Below are positions 9,199-17,024 of a stretch of DNA of 64,000 nucleotides, piece after piece. Source of the stretch: Pokkaliibacter plantistimulans (GTDB taxonomy: Bacteria > Pseudomonadota > Gammaproteobacteria > Pseudomonadales > Balneatricaceae); NCBI RefSeq assembly GCF_046844695.1, contig NZ_CP177354.1, positions 4,960,001 to 5,024,000 of the forward strand, in the 5' to 3' direction. The notes beneath the pieces were generated by a model. That model had not been told where the DNA came from and did no database searches. It was given only the letters and a program-made list of their open reading frames with translations. A program made the position numbers and the translations under genes. How positions within the stretch are numbered: position 1 is the stretch's first letter; every line of letters starts with the position of its first letter.

Positions 9199-9291
9199 TG
9201 CGTGTTTGCCAATTCGGGTGAGCCCCGGCTAATCAATACGTGGTAACTGCACACTAAGCCAACACCAGATCCCCGGGCACGGAGGAGCTTG

Positions 9292-9450
9292 TCACTTGTT
9301 GGCCTGTCCAGATATAACCATCTGCCACCCTTTATCCACGATTTTGCATGCAATCCCAAGGCCATGAAAGGCTTGCCGTTCTCCGGGCGTTCCTGCTGGA
9401 CAGGCATCCATATCACCCGCCTGCAGGCTTATTGACTCACCGTCAGCCAT
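9292..9450 (-). CDS. Possible small hypothetical protein (52 aa)
   Basis: Within the 480-base gap between the EAL gene and gmhA, a minus-strand frame starting MADGESISLQAGDMDACPAG has an AAAGGT ribosome-binding site at correct spacing before the ATG at 9450. It ends QMVISGQANK. I do not recognise it, and it has no signal peptide or membrane segment. Composition looks protein-like, but the only support is the start site and codon pattern. The same frame is open further upstream without conserved character. Confidence 0.35.
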   Translation of the reverse strand: MADGESISLQAGDMDACPAGTPGERQAFHGLGIACKIVDKGWQMVISGQANK

Positions 9451-9678
9451 GTACAGTACCTTTCGATACAGAAACAGCCGATCATCAGTATGTAATATCT
9501 GCATCAGATTGGCGCACGCCTCCGGGCGAATGACCAAAATACGACAGACAACGCATGACGCACAACAACCAGCCTCCCCCGTTTGGCTGTGACACCAGAA
9601 GCTTTTTGCTAAACTATCGGACCTTGCTGGTCGACAGGCTGGCGAACAGAAAGCCACTTTGCAGAAGCGGACCACGAC

Positions 9679-10239
9679 ATGTCATTTCTCAATACGTTGC
9701 AGCGCCACATAGATGCAGTTAGCACTCTGGGTGACCTTGAGCCTGAACTGAACGCCATGGCCGACCGGGTTTATCAATGCGTCACTCAGAATGGCAAAGT
9801 GCTGTTTATGGGCAATGGTGGCAGTGCTGCCGACTGCCAGCACCTGGCAGCCGAATTTGTGGTGCGCTACAAGGCTGAGCGCCGGCCGCTGGCCTCTCTG
9901 GCCTTGACGGTGGACACCTCCATTCTGACGGCCCACTCCAATGACTACGACTTCTCCAGTGTCTTTACCCGGCAGATTCAGGCACTTGCCCGCCCGGAAG
10001 ATGTGATCATCGGTCTGTCGACATCCGGCAACAGTGCCAACGTCATCGACGGCATTCAGGCTGCGAAGGAGATGGGGTGTTATACCTACGCATGGACGGG
10101 AGTCAGTGGAGGAAAACTGCTGGATATAGCCGACAGCACATTACGCATGCCATCAACAGAAACGGCACGCATTCAGGAAGCTCATATGATTATTGGCCAC
10201 TGGCTGTGCGAAGAAATGGATCGTCGTCTGGCTGACTAA
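9679..10239 (+). CDS. gmhA: Phosphoheptose isomerase (SIS domain)
   Basis: 186 residues, one SIS domain. GmhA turns sedoheptulose 7-phosphate into D-glycero-D-manno-heptose 7-phosphate, the first step toward LPS inner-core heptose. Visible marks are FMGNGGSAADCQHLAAEF, LALTVDTSILTAHSNDYDF, GLSTSGNSANVIDGI and a C-terminal RIQEAHMIIGHWLCEEMD. The Glu in AAEF and the His in the C-terminal helix correspond to the catalytic pair of GmhA. The related DiaA (replication initiation) is the main alternative, but the IQEAH...GHxLCE ending favours GmhA. Confidence 0.88.
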   Translation: MSFLNTLQRHIDAVSTLGDLEPELNAMADRVYQCVTQNGKVLFMGNGGSAADCQHLAAEFVVRYKAERRPLASLALTVDTSILTAHSNDYDFSSVFTRQIQALARPEDVIIGLSTSGNSANVIDGIQAAKEMGCYTYAWTGVSGGKLLDIADSTLRMPSTETARIQEAHMIIGHWLCEEMDRRLAD

Positions 10240-10260
10240 GCCCCCACTTCGAGGAAGCGC

Positions 10261-10662
10261 CTAACGTTTGTCTTGACTGGAATGATGGGAAACCGGAAGT
10301 GCTGGGGATTTTCGTTCGGCACTTCCACACAGGCGCCGCACTACCACAATCCCTGCCACAGCCAGTGAGACGCCCAGCACATTGGCTGCCATATCGTAGT
10401 AGCTGAAAGAGCGATGAGGTAACAGCGCTCCCTGCATGAACTCCGCGACTACACCTATCAGCACCATCAGCAGCCATAACCGCAGTGCGGCCCAGCGCAG
10501 CACCAGTGGTATCACCAGTGTCAGCAGGAAGAACGCCGAAGCATGGGCGTATTTGTCACCGTCGGCGATAGAGAAATGCCAGGGTCTGGGACGAAAGTAT
10601 GCGTAGGTGACAGCCAGCGACAACAGTAGAAAAGCAACACGGGTTAGCCAGGTTTTAAACAT
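10261..10662 (-). CDS. VanZ-like family membrane protein
   Basis: 133 residues with about four predicted transmembrane helices. VanZ-family signatures are DKYAHASAFFLLTLV (membrane-buried D..H), the AEFMQG helix and FSYYDMAANVLGV. The family's biochemical function is unknown. The gene is convergent with gmhA (21 bases between stops) and has a GAGGG site before its ATG. The hydrophilic tail after residue 115 is not conserved. Confidence 0.82.
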   Translation of the reverse strand: MFKTWLTRVAFLLLSLAVTYAYFRPRPWHFSIADGDKYAHASAFFLLTLVIPLVLRWAALRLWLLMVLIGVVAEFMQGALLPHRSFSYYDMAANVLGVSLAVAGIVVVRRLCGSAERKSPALPVSHHSSQDKR

Positions 10663-10801
10663 CGAATACCCTCAGCTGGGGGGAGCGATCCAAGAACGCG
10701 ATTGACGATCTTGCTCGCGAGGGCCAATCAATCGACTGCCGTTGACGTCACCCTGAGTATGGTTGCGGCGATTCTACTGCCAAACTTCCTGAATCTTTAT
10801 T

Positions 10802-11446
10802 TCAGGATGCTACCAGCATGCCCTTTTCCAGACGCAGACGCTTATCCGCCAATGCGTCCAGGTCTTCACTGTCATGGCTGACCAGCAGGACTGCGACACC
10901 CGCCGCACACTGCCGCTTTACTCCTGCCCACATTTGCTCTCGGGTATGAACATCGAGCCCGGTGAAGGGCTCATCCAGTAGCAGCAGAGGCTTCTGCCGT
11001 AACCAGGCTCTGGCCAGTGCCACACGCTGGCGCTGGCCACCCGAAAGTGCCCCCGGCAGGCGGTCCGCCATCCCTGCCAGACCAACATCATCCAACACCT
11101 GTTCAATATGCTGGCGTTGCACGCTATTCAACTTCAGGCCCGGATGCAGCCCCATACCAATATTGGCCCACAATGGCAGATGCTCGAACAGATTATGTTC
11201 CTGAAACACCGTGGTGACAGGCCGCTGCCAGGGGAGCAACGAATTCCAGCGAATCAATGAGCCGTCCATCAGCCAGCCAATCTCTCCCGAGCTGGCAGCG
11301 AGAAATCCGGCGATCAGATTAAGCAACGTCGACTTGCCTGCACCGCTTGGCCCCTGCACCGCCAGGCACTGACCAGCCATGAGATTCATATCAAAGCAGT
11401 AGTCTTGCTCAGGGTAGTCAAACGCAAGCTGCCGTAGCACCAACAC
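10802..11446 (-). CDS. thiQ: Thiamine ABC transporter ATP-binding protein
   Basis: 214 residues, starting at the GTG at 11446 (no other in-frame start is available; a stop lies two codons upstream). ABC motifs are Walker A GPSGAGKST, Q-loop FQEHNLFEHL, signature LSGGQRQRV, Walker B LLLLDEPF and the switch His in VSHDSED. NIGMGLHPGLKLN is a characteristic ThiQ segment. It is the third gene of a minus-strand thiB-thiP-thiQ operon behind a TPP riboswitch, importing thiamine and its phosphates. A 7-bp hairpin (10787-10807) overlaps its stop and may help end the transcript. Confidence 0.95.
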   Translation of the reverse strand: MLVLRQLAFDYPEQDYCFDMNLMAGQCLAVQGPSGAGKSTLLNLIAGFLAASSGEIGWLMDGSLIRWNSLLPWQRPVTTVFQEHNLFEHLPLWANIGMGLHPGLKLNSVQRQHIEQVLDDVGLAGMADRLPGALSGGQRQRVALARAWLRQKPLLLLDEPFTGLDVHTREQMWAGVKRQCAAGVAVLLVSHDSEDLDALADKRLRLEKGMLVAS

Positions 11447-11507
11447 TATTCACTGTCCTCAAACCGAGTGTCGCGCCTGCCAGGCTGCAGGCCGATGATC
11501 AACGTAA

Positions 11508-13190
11508 TCAGGGCGATGACCTTTCCCGCTCACTTCTGTAACCTCGCCGCCCAAGCCATTCCAGGAGCAAAAATATCATCAGCATAGTGAGCAGCATCAG
11601 CAAAGCGCACCCTGCTGCCTCCCTCAACCGATAGCTACCCAGCAGCTGGTACAACAACAAAGGCAATGTAGGCTGCGACGGACTGCCAAATAAAGCGACG
11701 ACAGAGAAATCGCCAAGGGAGTATGTCATTCCATACGCAAGGGCCAGCGCTATTGCAGGTTTGAGCCGTGGCCACAGCAGCCAGCGCCATCGATACCAGC
11801 CCCGAACATCCAGCGTATCTGCAAGCCGTCTGCTCGGCTCATCGAGACTGTTCAGAGGGCCACGCAAAACCTGCATCAAAAACGGCAGACACATCAGGGT
11901 ATTGGCAAACACCACCAGACTGTAGCCTTGCTCGGTCAGGGATACCCAGGGGCGAAGCAATACAAACCAGCCCGTCCCCAGCACCATTGCCGGAATCAGC
12001 AACGTCAGGTGGCCACTGGCCTCTGTCAACGCACTTATACGCTGATCTCCCCGACGGGCATAGCCACCCGCCGCACTGAGCAGAAGCGTTGCTAGTATCG
12101 TTGCCAACCCTCCCGCAACCAATGCCAGCTTGATACTCAACCACCAGGCAGCCCACAGCTCATGTCGCCACAGCATCAACCAGATGCCTCCCAATCCGTT
12201 GAGCACCACGGCCAGCAATGGCGGTAGCAACAGTAGCCACAACATCCCAATCCAGCCGCTATCGACATAGCGGCTGCTGCCCAGACTGTCGGCACGAGGC
12301 CAATGTCGATAAAGCGTATAGGGAGTTAATGACGGCATGCCGCCCAGACGTCCTGAAACACCCCACAACAAGGCGCAGATGAGCAGTTGCAGTATGGCCA
12401 GCAAGGCAGCACGACCAATATCCATATCGAAACGCAGTGCCTGATAGATAGCGACTTCAAGCGTGGTAGCACGAGGCCCGCCACCTAACGTCATCACGAT
12501 GGCAAAGCTGGTAAAACACAGAGTGAAAACCAGCGCCAGTAATCGTGGCAATGCTCGTCGCACGACAGGCCACTCCAGCATCAGCCACACGCCTCGACTA
12601 TTGAGGCCAAGCTGGGCAGCCAGACGCCAGTGCTGTGAAGGAATACGCTCCAGCTCCTGTAACAACAACCGTGCGCATAAAGGAACATTGTAGAAAATAT
12701 GCGCCAGCAGGATGCCACCCAGACCATAAAGATAGTTAGGAGGCTGCCAGCCCAGCCCAGAGAGTAACTGCGGTAGCCATCCCTGACGCCCGTGCACAGC
12801 GACCAGACCAAACACCACCACAATAGGTGGCAGCACCAGTGTCAGCTCCATTATCCTCAGCAGCAGCTTGCGCCCCGGCCAGGCAGGACGACGCAACAAG
12901 GCCCGAGCCAGAGGTATTGCAAGCAACACCACCAACAAGGATGACAAGGTCGCCTGCCACAGACTGAAACGCACTATGCGCTGCAGATAGGCATCCTGCC
13001 ACACTGATGCCCATGGTAGCGCCGGTGCCATCCATACCAGCGCCAGCATCGCCGACACAACGATCAGGATCAGCAGTAGTGCCGACACAACACCAGGCAG
13101 TGTGACCCAGCGCGGATGAGAAAATGGGGGATTGCTCACGTAGTGGTTGTCTTCAGCCCCCTTAACGACTAGTTGCTTCCAGCCATTCAT
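11508..13190 (-). CDS. thiP: Thiamine/TPP ABC transporter permease
   Basis: About 560 residues with roughly twelve membrane segments, the fused double-permease architecture of ThiP. It has two copies of the binding-protein-dependent permease (EAA-like) region, for example LAAQLGLNSRGVWLMLEWP in the first half and LADTLDVRGWYRWRWLLWP in the second. PNYLYGLGGILLAHIFYNVP and SFAIVMTLGGGPRATTLEVA match ThiP well. The ATG at 13190 overlaps the end of thiB by 29 bases; a GTG at 13139 would remove the overlap and leave an N-terminus of E. coli ThiP length. Neither start has a good ribosome-binding site. Confidence 0.94.
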   Translation of the reverse strand: MNGWKQLVVKGAEDNHYVSNPPFSHPRWVTLPGVVSALLLILIVVSAMLALVWMAPALPWASVWQDAYLQRIVRFSLWQATLSSLLVVLLAIPLARALLRRPAWPGRKLLLRIMELTLVLPPIVVVFGLVAVHGRQGWLPQLLSGLGWQPPNYLYGLGGILLAHIFYNVPLCARLLLQELERIPSQHWRLAAQLGLNSRGVWLMLEWPVVRRALPRLLALVFTLCFTSFAIVMTLGGGPRATTLEVAIYQALRFDMDIGRAALLAILQLLICALLWGVSGRLGGMPSLTPYTLYRHWPRADSLGSSRYVDSGWIGMLWLLLLPPLLAVVLNGLGGIWLMLWRHELWAAWWLSIKLALVAGGLATILATLLLSAAGGYARRGDQRISALTEASGHLTLLIPAMVLGTGWFVLLRPWVSLTEQGYSLVVFANTLMCLPFLMQVLRGPLNSLDEPSRRLADTLDVRGWYRWRWLLWPRLKPAIALALAYGMTYSLGDFSVVALFGSPSQPTLPLLLYQLLGSYRLREAAGCALLMLLTMLMIFLLLEWLGRRGYRSERERSSP

Positions 13191-14175
13191 CAACCCACGC
13201 TTTTTTGTCGCTGGCCACTTCGTCAGGGGTAAACAGCAAAGTCTTACCAGGGGTGATCAGCTTGCCATAGGCATCGGGCAGCGCCTTGCCAATGTCCACA
13301 GCAGGATACATTACATTCCCCAGCGGCAGCTCCTGCTGGAATGCGGGTGTCAGCATAAAGGCCATGAACTGCTTTGCGAGATCAGCATGCTTGCTGGTCT
13401 TCAGGCGTGCAGCCACTTCAACCTGAAGATAGTGGCCTTCGCTGAATTCAGCGGCCTGATATCGATCCGTCTTGTCCACAGCCATGTGATAGGCAGGCGA
13501 GGTACTGTAGGACAACACCATGGGCGCTTCACCATTCATGAACAGATTGAAGTAGGCATCACTCCACCCTTTGGTGACAGCCAGCGTTTTCTTGCTTAGC
13601 TTGGCCCAGGCCTCCGGGGCTTTATCGCCATAGACCTTCTTCACCCACATCAGCAGACCCAGACCAGGGGTACTGGTCCGTGGATCTTCAATAATGATCT
13701 TCAGGTCATCTGGCGCATCCACCAACGCCTGCAGGCTAGTGGGTGGATGAGGCAGTTTCTGGGTGTCGTAAACAAAAGCAAAGTAGCCCCAGTCAAAGGG
13801 CACAAAGGTATTGTCATCCCACTTGACCGGTAACTTAAGTGCAGACAGATCAGTCTCGCTGGGGGCGAAAAGACCGGTTTTTGCTGCATCGGCCATGAGA
13901 TTCATGTCCAGCCCTAGCACGACGTCTGCAGGAGTGGTTTCACCCTCAAGACGCAGACGCTGCAGCATACTGCCACCATCCTCCAACGCAATGAAGTTCA
14001 ATGTGCAACTACATTGCTGTTCGAAGGCAGTCTTGACCTTAGGGCCAGGCCCCCAATCAGCGGTGAAGGAATCATAGGTGTAGACTGTCAGGGTCTCCCC
14101 TGCGGCAAACACAGGCAGACAGGTTGCCATTGCCATGCCCAGCAAGGCAGCTTTGATAGATATACGGGTATTCAT
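13162..14175 (-). CDS. thiB: Thiamine-binding periplasmic protein
   Basis: 337 residues beginning with a Sec signal peptide (positively charged MNTRISIKAALL, then a hydrophobic stretch and cleavage near VFA-AG). The mature protein starts ETLTVYTYDSFTADWGPGP, the typical ThiB/TbpA entry. Also present are ALEDGGSMLQRLRLEG, ADVVLGLDMNL and FDWGYFAFVYD. It binds thiamine and thiamine phosphates in the periplasm and delivers them to ThiP/ThiQ. It is the first gene after the TPP riboswitch. Confidence 0.96.
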   Translation of the reverse strand: MNTRISIKAALLGMAMATCLPVFAAGETLTVYTYDSFTADWGPGPKVKTAFEQQCSCTLNFIALEDGGSMLQRLRLEGETTPADVVLGLDMNLMADAAKTGLFAPSETDLSALKLPVKWDDNTFVPFDWGYFAFVYDTQKLPHPPTSLQALVDAPDDLKIIIEDPRTSTPGLGLLMWVKKVYGDKAPEAWAKLSKKTLAVTKGWSDAYFNLFMNGEAPMVLSYSTSPAYHMAVDKTDRYQAAEFSEGHYLQVEVAARLKTSKHADLAKQFMAFMLTPAFQQELPLGNVMYPAVDIGKALPDAYGKLITPGKTLLFTPDEVASDKKAWVDEWLEATSR

Positions 14176-14189
14176 GCCACATCTCCCAA

Positions 14190-14238
14190 AAATAAAAGAA
14201 GTGGCGCAGTCGCGGACTTGGACTCAAATCCCTGCGCC
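14190..14238 (-). terminator. Terminator helix of the TPP riboswitch
   Basis: In the minus-strand RNA, GGCGCAG (template 14238-14232) can pair with CTGCGCC (14209-14203) and is followed by ACTTCTTTTATTTTT. The left arm is the 3' part of the TPP aptamer (the CUGGCGCAGGGA block), so terminator and aptamer overlap in sequence. This suggests control of thiBPQ by premature termination. Confidence 0.65.
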
Positions 14239-14327
14239 AGTATCATCTGGATCAGGTTCGACGGGTTAGTGACAGAACATCACCTCTCAGCACCTGCATG
14301 CAGGTTGGCACCCCGTTGAGCCGAGGC
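14224..14327 (-). promoter_or_regulatory. TPP riboswitch (THI element)
   Basis: On the minus strand the aptamer blocks are in order: GGGGTGC, GCTGAGA, a variable stem, ACCCGTCGAACCTGATCC and the closing ACTGGCGCAGGGA. It precedes thiB by about 50 bases, so thiamine uptake is expected to be repressed when TPP is plentiful. A TATTAT box (reverse complement of 14331-14336) just upstream is a good -10 for a transcript starting at the aptamer. Confidence 0.96.
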
Positions 14328-14330
14328 GGC

Positions 14331-14336
14331 ATAATA
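14331..14336 (-). promoter_or_regulatory. Putative -10 box of the thiBPQ promoter
   Basis: TATTAT on the minus strand, placed so that transcription would begin at or just before the first base of the TPP aptamer. A clear -35 is not evident. Confidence 0.4.
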
Positions 14337-14455
14337 CCTCAATCATATCGGTGGCGACAGGCAAGCACGCTAGTGATGGTTGAATGTCTATTCGCACGAC
14401 GAAATATGACTTGACGGTCAGCGGTACTTAAAATCAATAAGGAAAAGGCTCCGCT

Positions 14456-15586
14456 ATGGAACTTGTCGATTTACTACGCAAAATGGTCGATGACGACGGC
14501 TCAGACCTTTACCTGTCTCCAGGCGCACCTCCGAGCATCAAATTCAACGGCGTTCTCACTGCGATGGCCGATGCGGTCAGCCCTGATGAAGTTAAACAGC
14601 TACTTTTTGCGGTGATGTCTCAACCTCAAATTGACGAATTCCAGTTACAGCAGGAATTGAACTTTGCTCTGTCAGTACCCGGAGTCGGACGCTTCAGGGT
14701 CAACCTCTTTATTCAGCGTGGTCAGATTGGCGCGGTGATACGTAATATCAAGACTGTCATTCCTCAGTTTGACGAACTGGGCCTTCCACCAGTATTGCGC
14801 GAAGTCATTCTGGACAAACAAGGCCTGGTACTATTTGTCGGTTCCACTGGCTCGGGTAAATCGACCTCTCTGGCAGCACTAATTGATCACCGCAACAGTA
14901 ATCACGCTGGTCATATCATCTCCATTGAGGATCCGATCGAATACCTGCACCGCCACAAAAAATCGATCATCAACCAGCGTGAAGTGGGCATGGATACCCA
15001 TAGTTACGGCGAGGCGCTAAAGAATACACTGCGACAAGCGCCAGATCTCATATTGATCGGTGAGATCCGTGACCGTGACACGATGGAATATGCGCTGGCC
15101 TTTGCCGAAACGGGCCACCTTACACTGTCGACGTTGCACGCCAATAACGCCAACCAGGCACTGGACCGCATTCTCAACTTCTTCCCTGAGGACCGCCACC
15201 GCCAGATTCAGCACGACCTTTCATTGAATATTCGCGCCTTCGTGTCACAGCGCCTGCTGCCAACTGTCGATGGTAAACGCTGCGCTGCCTTCGAGATCTT
15301 GTTGCGAACGTCCAGTGTCAGCGAGCTGATCAAGCGAGGAGAGATTGGTGAGCTGAAAGACATTATGGCCAAATCCAATCACATCGGCATGATGACCTTC
15401 GACCAGTCCATCTTCAATCTGTTCAAGGAAGGCAAGATCACAGAAGAAACCGCCATGCGTAATGCTGATTCTCCAAACAACATGCGCCTGATGATCAAGT
15501 TTCTTAAAGACGGCCAGGGTATGGCGGATCGAAAAGTGCCGGAGTTTAATACAGGCGGCAAGCCGCCAGCATTTGAGGTGGAGTGA
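14456..15586 (+). CDS. pilU: Type IV pilus retraction-associated ATPase PilU
   Basis: 376 residues, a PilT-like hexameric ATPase that assists pilus retraction and twitching motility. Walker A is GSTGSGKST near residue 132. The Asp box is SIEDPIEYLH, Walker B is LILIGEIRDRDTMEYAL, and the His box is HLTLSTLHANNANQALDR. The early MVDDDGSDLYLSPG replaces the SDLHL entry of PilT, and the C-terminus (MMTFDQSIFNLFKEGKIT) is PilU-like. An AAGGAAAAGG site precedes the ATG. No pilT is adjacent, which is unusual because the two are often neighbours. Confidence 0.93.
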   Translation: MELVDLLRKMVDDDGSDLYLSPGAPPSIKFNGVLTAMADAVSPDEVKQLLFAVMSQPQIDEFQLQQELNFALSVPGVGRFRVNLFIQRGQIGAVIRNIKTVIPQFDELGLPPVLREVILDKQGLVLFVGSTGSGKSTSLAALIDHRNSNHAGHIISIEDPIEYLHRHKKSIINQREVGMDTHSYGEALKNTLRQAPDLILIGEIRDRDTMEYALAFAETGHLTLSTLHANNANQALDRILNFFPEDRHRQIQHDLSLNIRAFVSQRLLPTVDGKRCAAFEILLRTSSVSELIKRGEIGELKDIMAKSNHIGMMTFDQSIFNLFKEGKITEETAMRNADSPNNMRLMIKFLKDGQGMADRKVPEFNTGGKPPAFEVE

Positions 15587-16245
15587 TGACACCTGCCCCT
15601 ATACCGCACGTGATGGAGCACAGTCTCCAACATTTCGCCTCGCCCTAGTGCAAATGCGAACATGAGTAAACCTTTTTCAACCTGGAGGATATCTATTAGA
15701 GAGGTATAGAATGCAACATGGCTAACAAGCTGATCATTTGCATCCTTCCATTACTGCCTCAACCTCTATTACCTGTGGGATCAGCGAGAAGCCACAAGCA
15801 GCTCGTCAGCAAAAACTCAGATACAGAAGAATGACTGGGCAGCCTTCCATTTCCACTAATGATCATTTGATCGAAGACGACCCTGAGAGAACGTGACCAC
15901 TGCTCATCAAGCTGCGCCATCCCACGCATCCTGCAGAAAACAAAACTTAGTCGATTTGTATCGTCCTGCAGATACAAACTAATCATTTACTGCCTCCCAA
16001 GTACCCTACACAGCAAGTTGGCAAACAGCTTGCTTAGTACCTGGGTATAGCAAGCACTCTCAGGGTAGAGCCAACTAGCATCAAGTGAATACAAAATACG
16101 AAGGCTTAGGAGAACTTTTCCAGCGCAGACCGATGCACCATGCCGAAACACAGAAAAACCCAAAGTGTAAAGATTTTGAAAAAAATTTGATTGGCCCCTG
16201 CTGTTTGAAAAGTTAAGCTCTTCGGGATAACAACAATCACAGCTG
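15587..16245. other. Gene-poor interval before rfaH with inverted repeats
   Basis: About 660 bases (780 to the rfaH start) without a recognisable gene. It holds a perfect 8-bp inverted repeat, TTTGTATC/GATACAAA (15955-15962 and 15971-15978). It also holds a larger imperfect hairpin at 15996-16045 (CCCAAGTAC...GTACCTGGG with an inner AGCAAG/CTTGCT). A 38-codon frame from an ATG at about 15719 has no good ribosome-binding site. The region may be a relic or an untranslated leader/regulatory zone. Confidence 0.45.
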
Positions 16246-16274
16246 GTGACGAGAGCATGACACTTCGTTACAAT
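16246..16274 (+). promoter_or_regulatory. Putative rfaH promoter
   Basis: GTGACG (16246-16251), a 17-base spacer and TACAAT (16269-16274) fit a sigma-70 promoter about 90 bases before the rfaH start. This is judged by eye only. Confidence 0.35.
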
Positions 16275-16367
16275 GCGCTCAGTCGGTACTGGGATAGTGT
16301 TATGGCCGTTGGCACATAAGCAAAGTTTCTGTTGTTCAGTAAGAACAACATCAGAGAATGGAAGCGT

Positions 16368-16874
16368 ATGGAAGTTGCAGCGACCCGATGGTACCTCATT
16401 CAATGCAAACCTCGAGAAAGCTTCAGAGCAGAACTCCACCTGCGCAATCAGGGCTATGAGTGCTTTCATCCGACCATAAGAGTCGAAAAAGTACGAAAGA
16501 GCGGTCCTCAATGGGTAACAGAACCTCTGTTTCCTCATTACCTATTCATCTCTTTGAATGGTATCGAGGACAACTGGTACCCGATTCGTTCAACTCGTGG
16601 CGTATCTAAATTGGTGACCTTCAATGGCGCCCCTCTTCCTGTGCCAGACCAGATAGTCCGAGACCTACGCTCGTGCATGGACAGCGGAAAGAAGCTGTCC
16701 ACGCCACTTACATTTGTAGAGGGTGAGAAGATCCGTATTGTTGATGGCTGTTTTAAAGAACTGGAAGCCCTGTTTACCGCACGAAGTGGCGAAGAGCGAG
16801 TCATCGTCCTGCTAAACATTTTGAATAGACCACAGCATATCTGCTTACCGATACAGGCTATAACGCACCTGTAA
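16368..16874 (+). CDS. rfaH: Transcription antitermination protein RfaH
   Basis: 168-residue NusG paralogue. Start taken at the ATG at 16368 (MEVAATRWYLIQCKPRES), with GGAAG five bases upstream. The N-terminal NGN domain carries WYLIQCKPRES, EPLFPHYLFISL and IRSTRGVSKLVTF, all strongly RfaH-like. A short C-terminal KOW-type domain follows (FVEGEKIRIVDGCFKELEALF). RfaH is recruited to paused polymerase at ops sites and suppresses polarity in long surface-polysaccharide operons. An exact ops core lies 90 bases downstream, before a long polysaccharide cluster, so the regulator sits beside its likely target. Confidence 0.93.
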   Translation: MEVAATRWYLIQCKPRESFRAELHLRNQGYECFHPTIRVEKVRKSGPQWVTEPLFPHYLFISLNGIEDNWYPIRSTRGVSKLVTFNGAPLPVPDQIVRDLRSCMDSGKKLSTPLTFVEGEKIRIVDGCFKELEALFTARSGEERVIVLLNILNRPQHICLPIQAITHL

Positions 16875-16898
16875 CACATGCAGTGCTGAATACATACA

Positions 16899-16940
16899 CC
16901 CCAAGACCTCCTAGTCATGGGGTTCATTTTGTACGTTTTT
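16899..16940 (+). terminator. Intrinsic terminator after rfaH
   Basis: CCCCAAGAC (16899-16907) pairs with GTCATGGGG (16914-16922), with one mismatch and a 6-base loop. T-rich sequence (TTCATTTTGTACGTTTTTT) follows. It probably separates rfaH from the polysaccharide operon, unless some transcripts read through. Confidence 0.6.
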
Positions 16941-16963
16941 TGGAAAGAAACGCAAAATCCAAG

Positions 16964-16974
16964 GGCGGTAGCGT
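16964..16974 (+). promoter_or_regulatory. ops (operon polarity suppressor) element
   Basis: GGCGGTAGCGT is an exact match to the core of the E. coli ops/JUMPstart site that recruits RfaH. It lies 51 bases before the first gene of the polysaccharide cluster and 90 bases after rfaH. A promoter close upstream was not clear: the TTGTAC...CAAAAT pair just before it would start transcription almost at ops itself. Confidence 0.85.
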
Positions 16975-17024
16975 ACCTCAATGGTAGTTGTCTGCAACTC
17001 ATAGGATAGGGAGCGGCCAGCAAC

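Noticed and set aside
15987..16538. Minus-strand 183-codon frame overlapping the rfaH start
   Set aside because: It covers the conserved 5' part of rfaH on the other strand, has no recognisable domain and no convincing start site.
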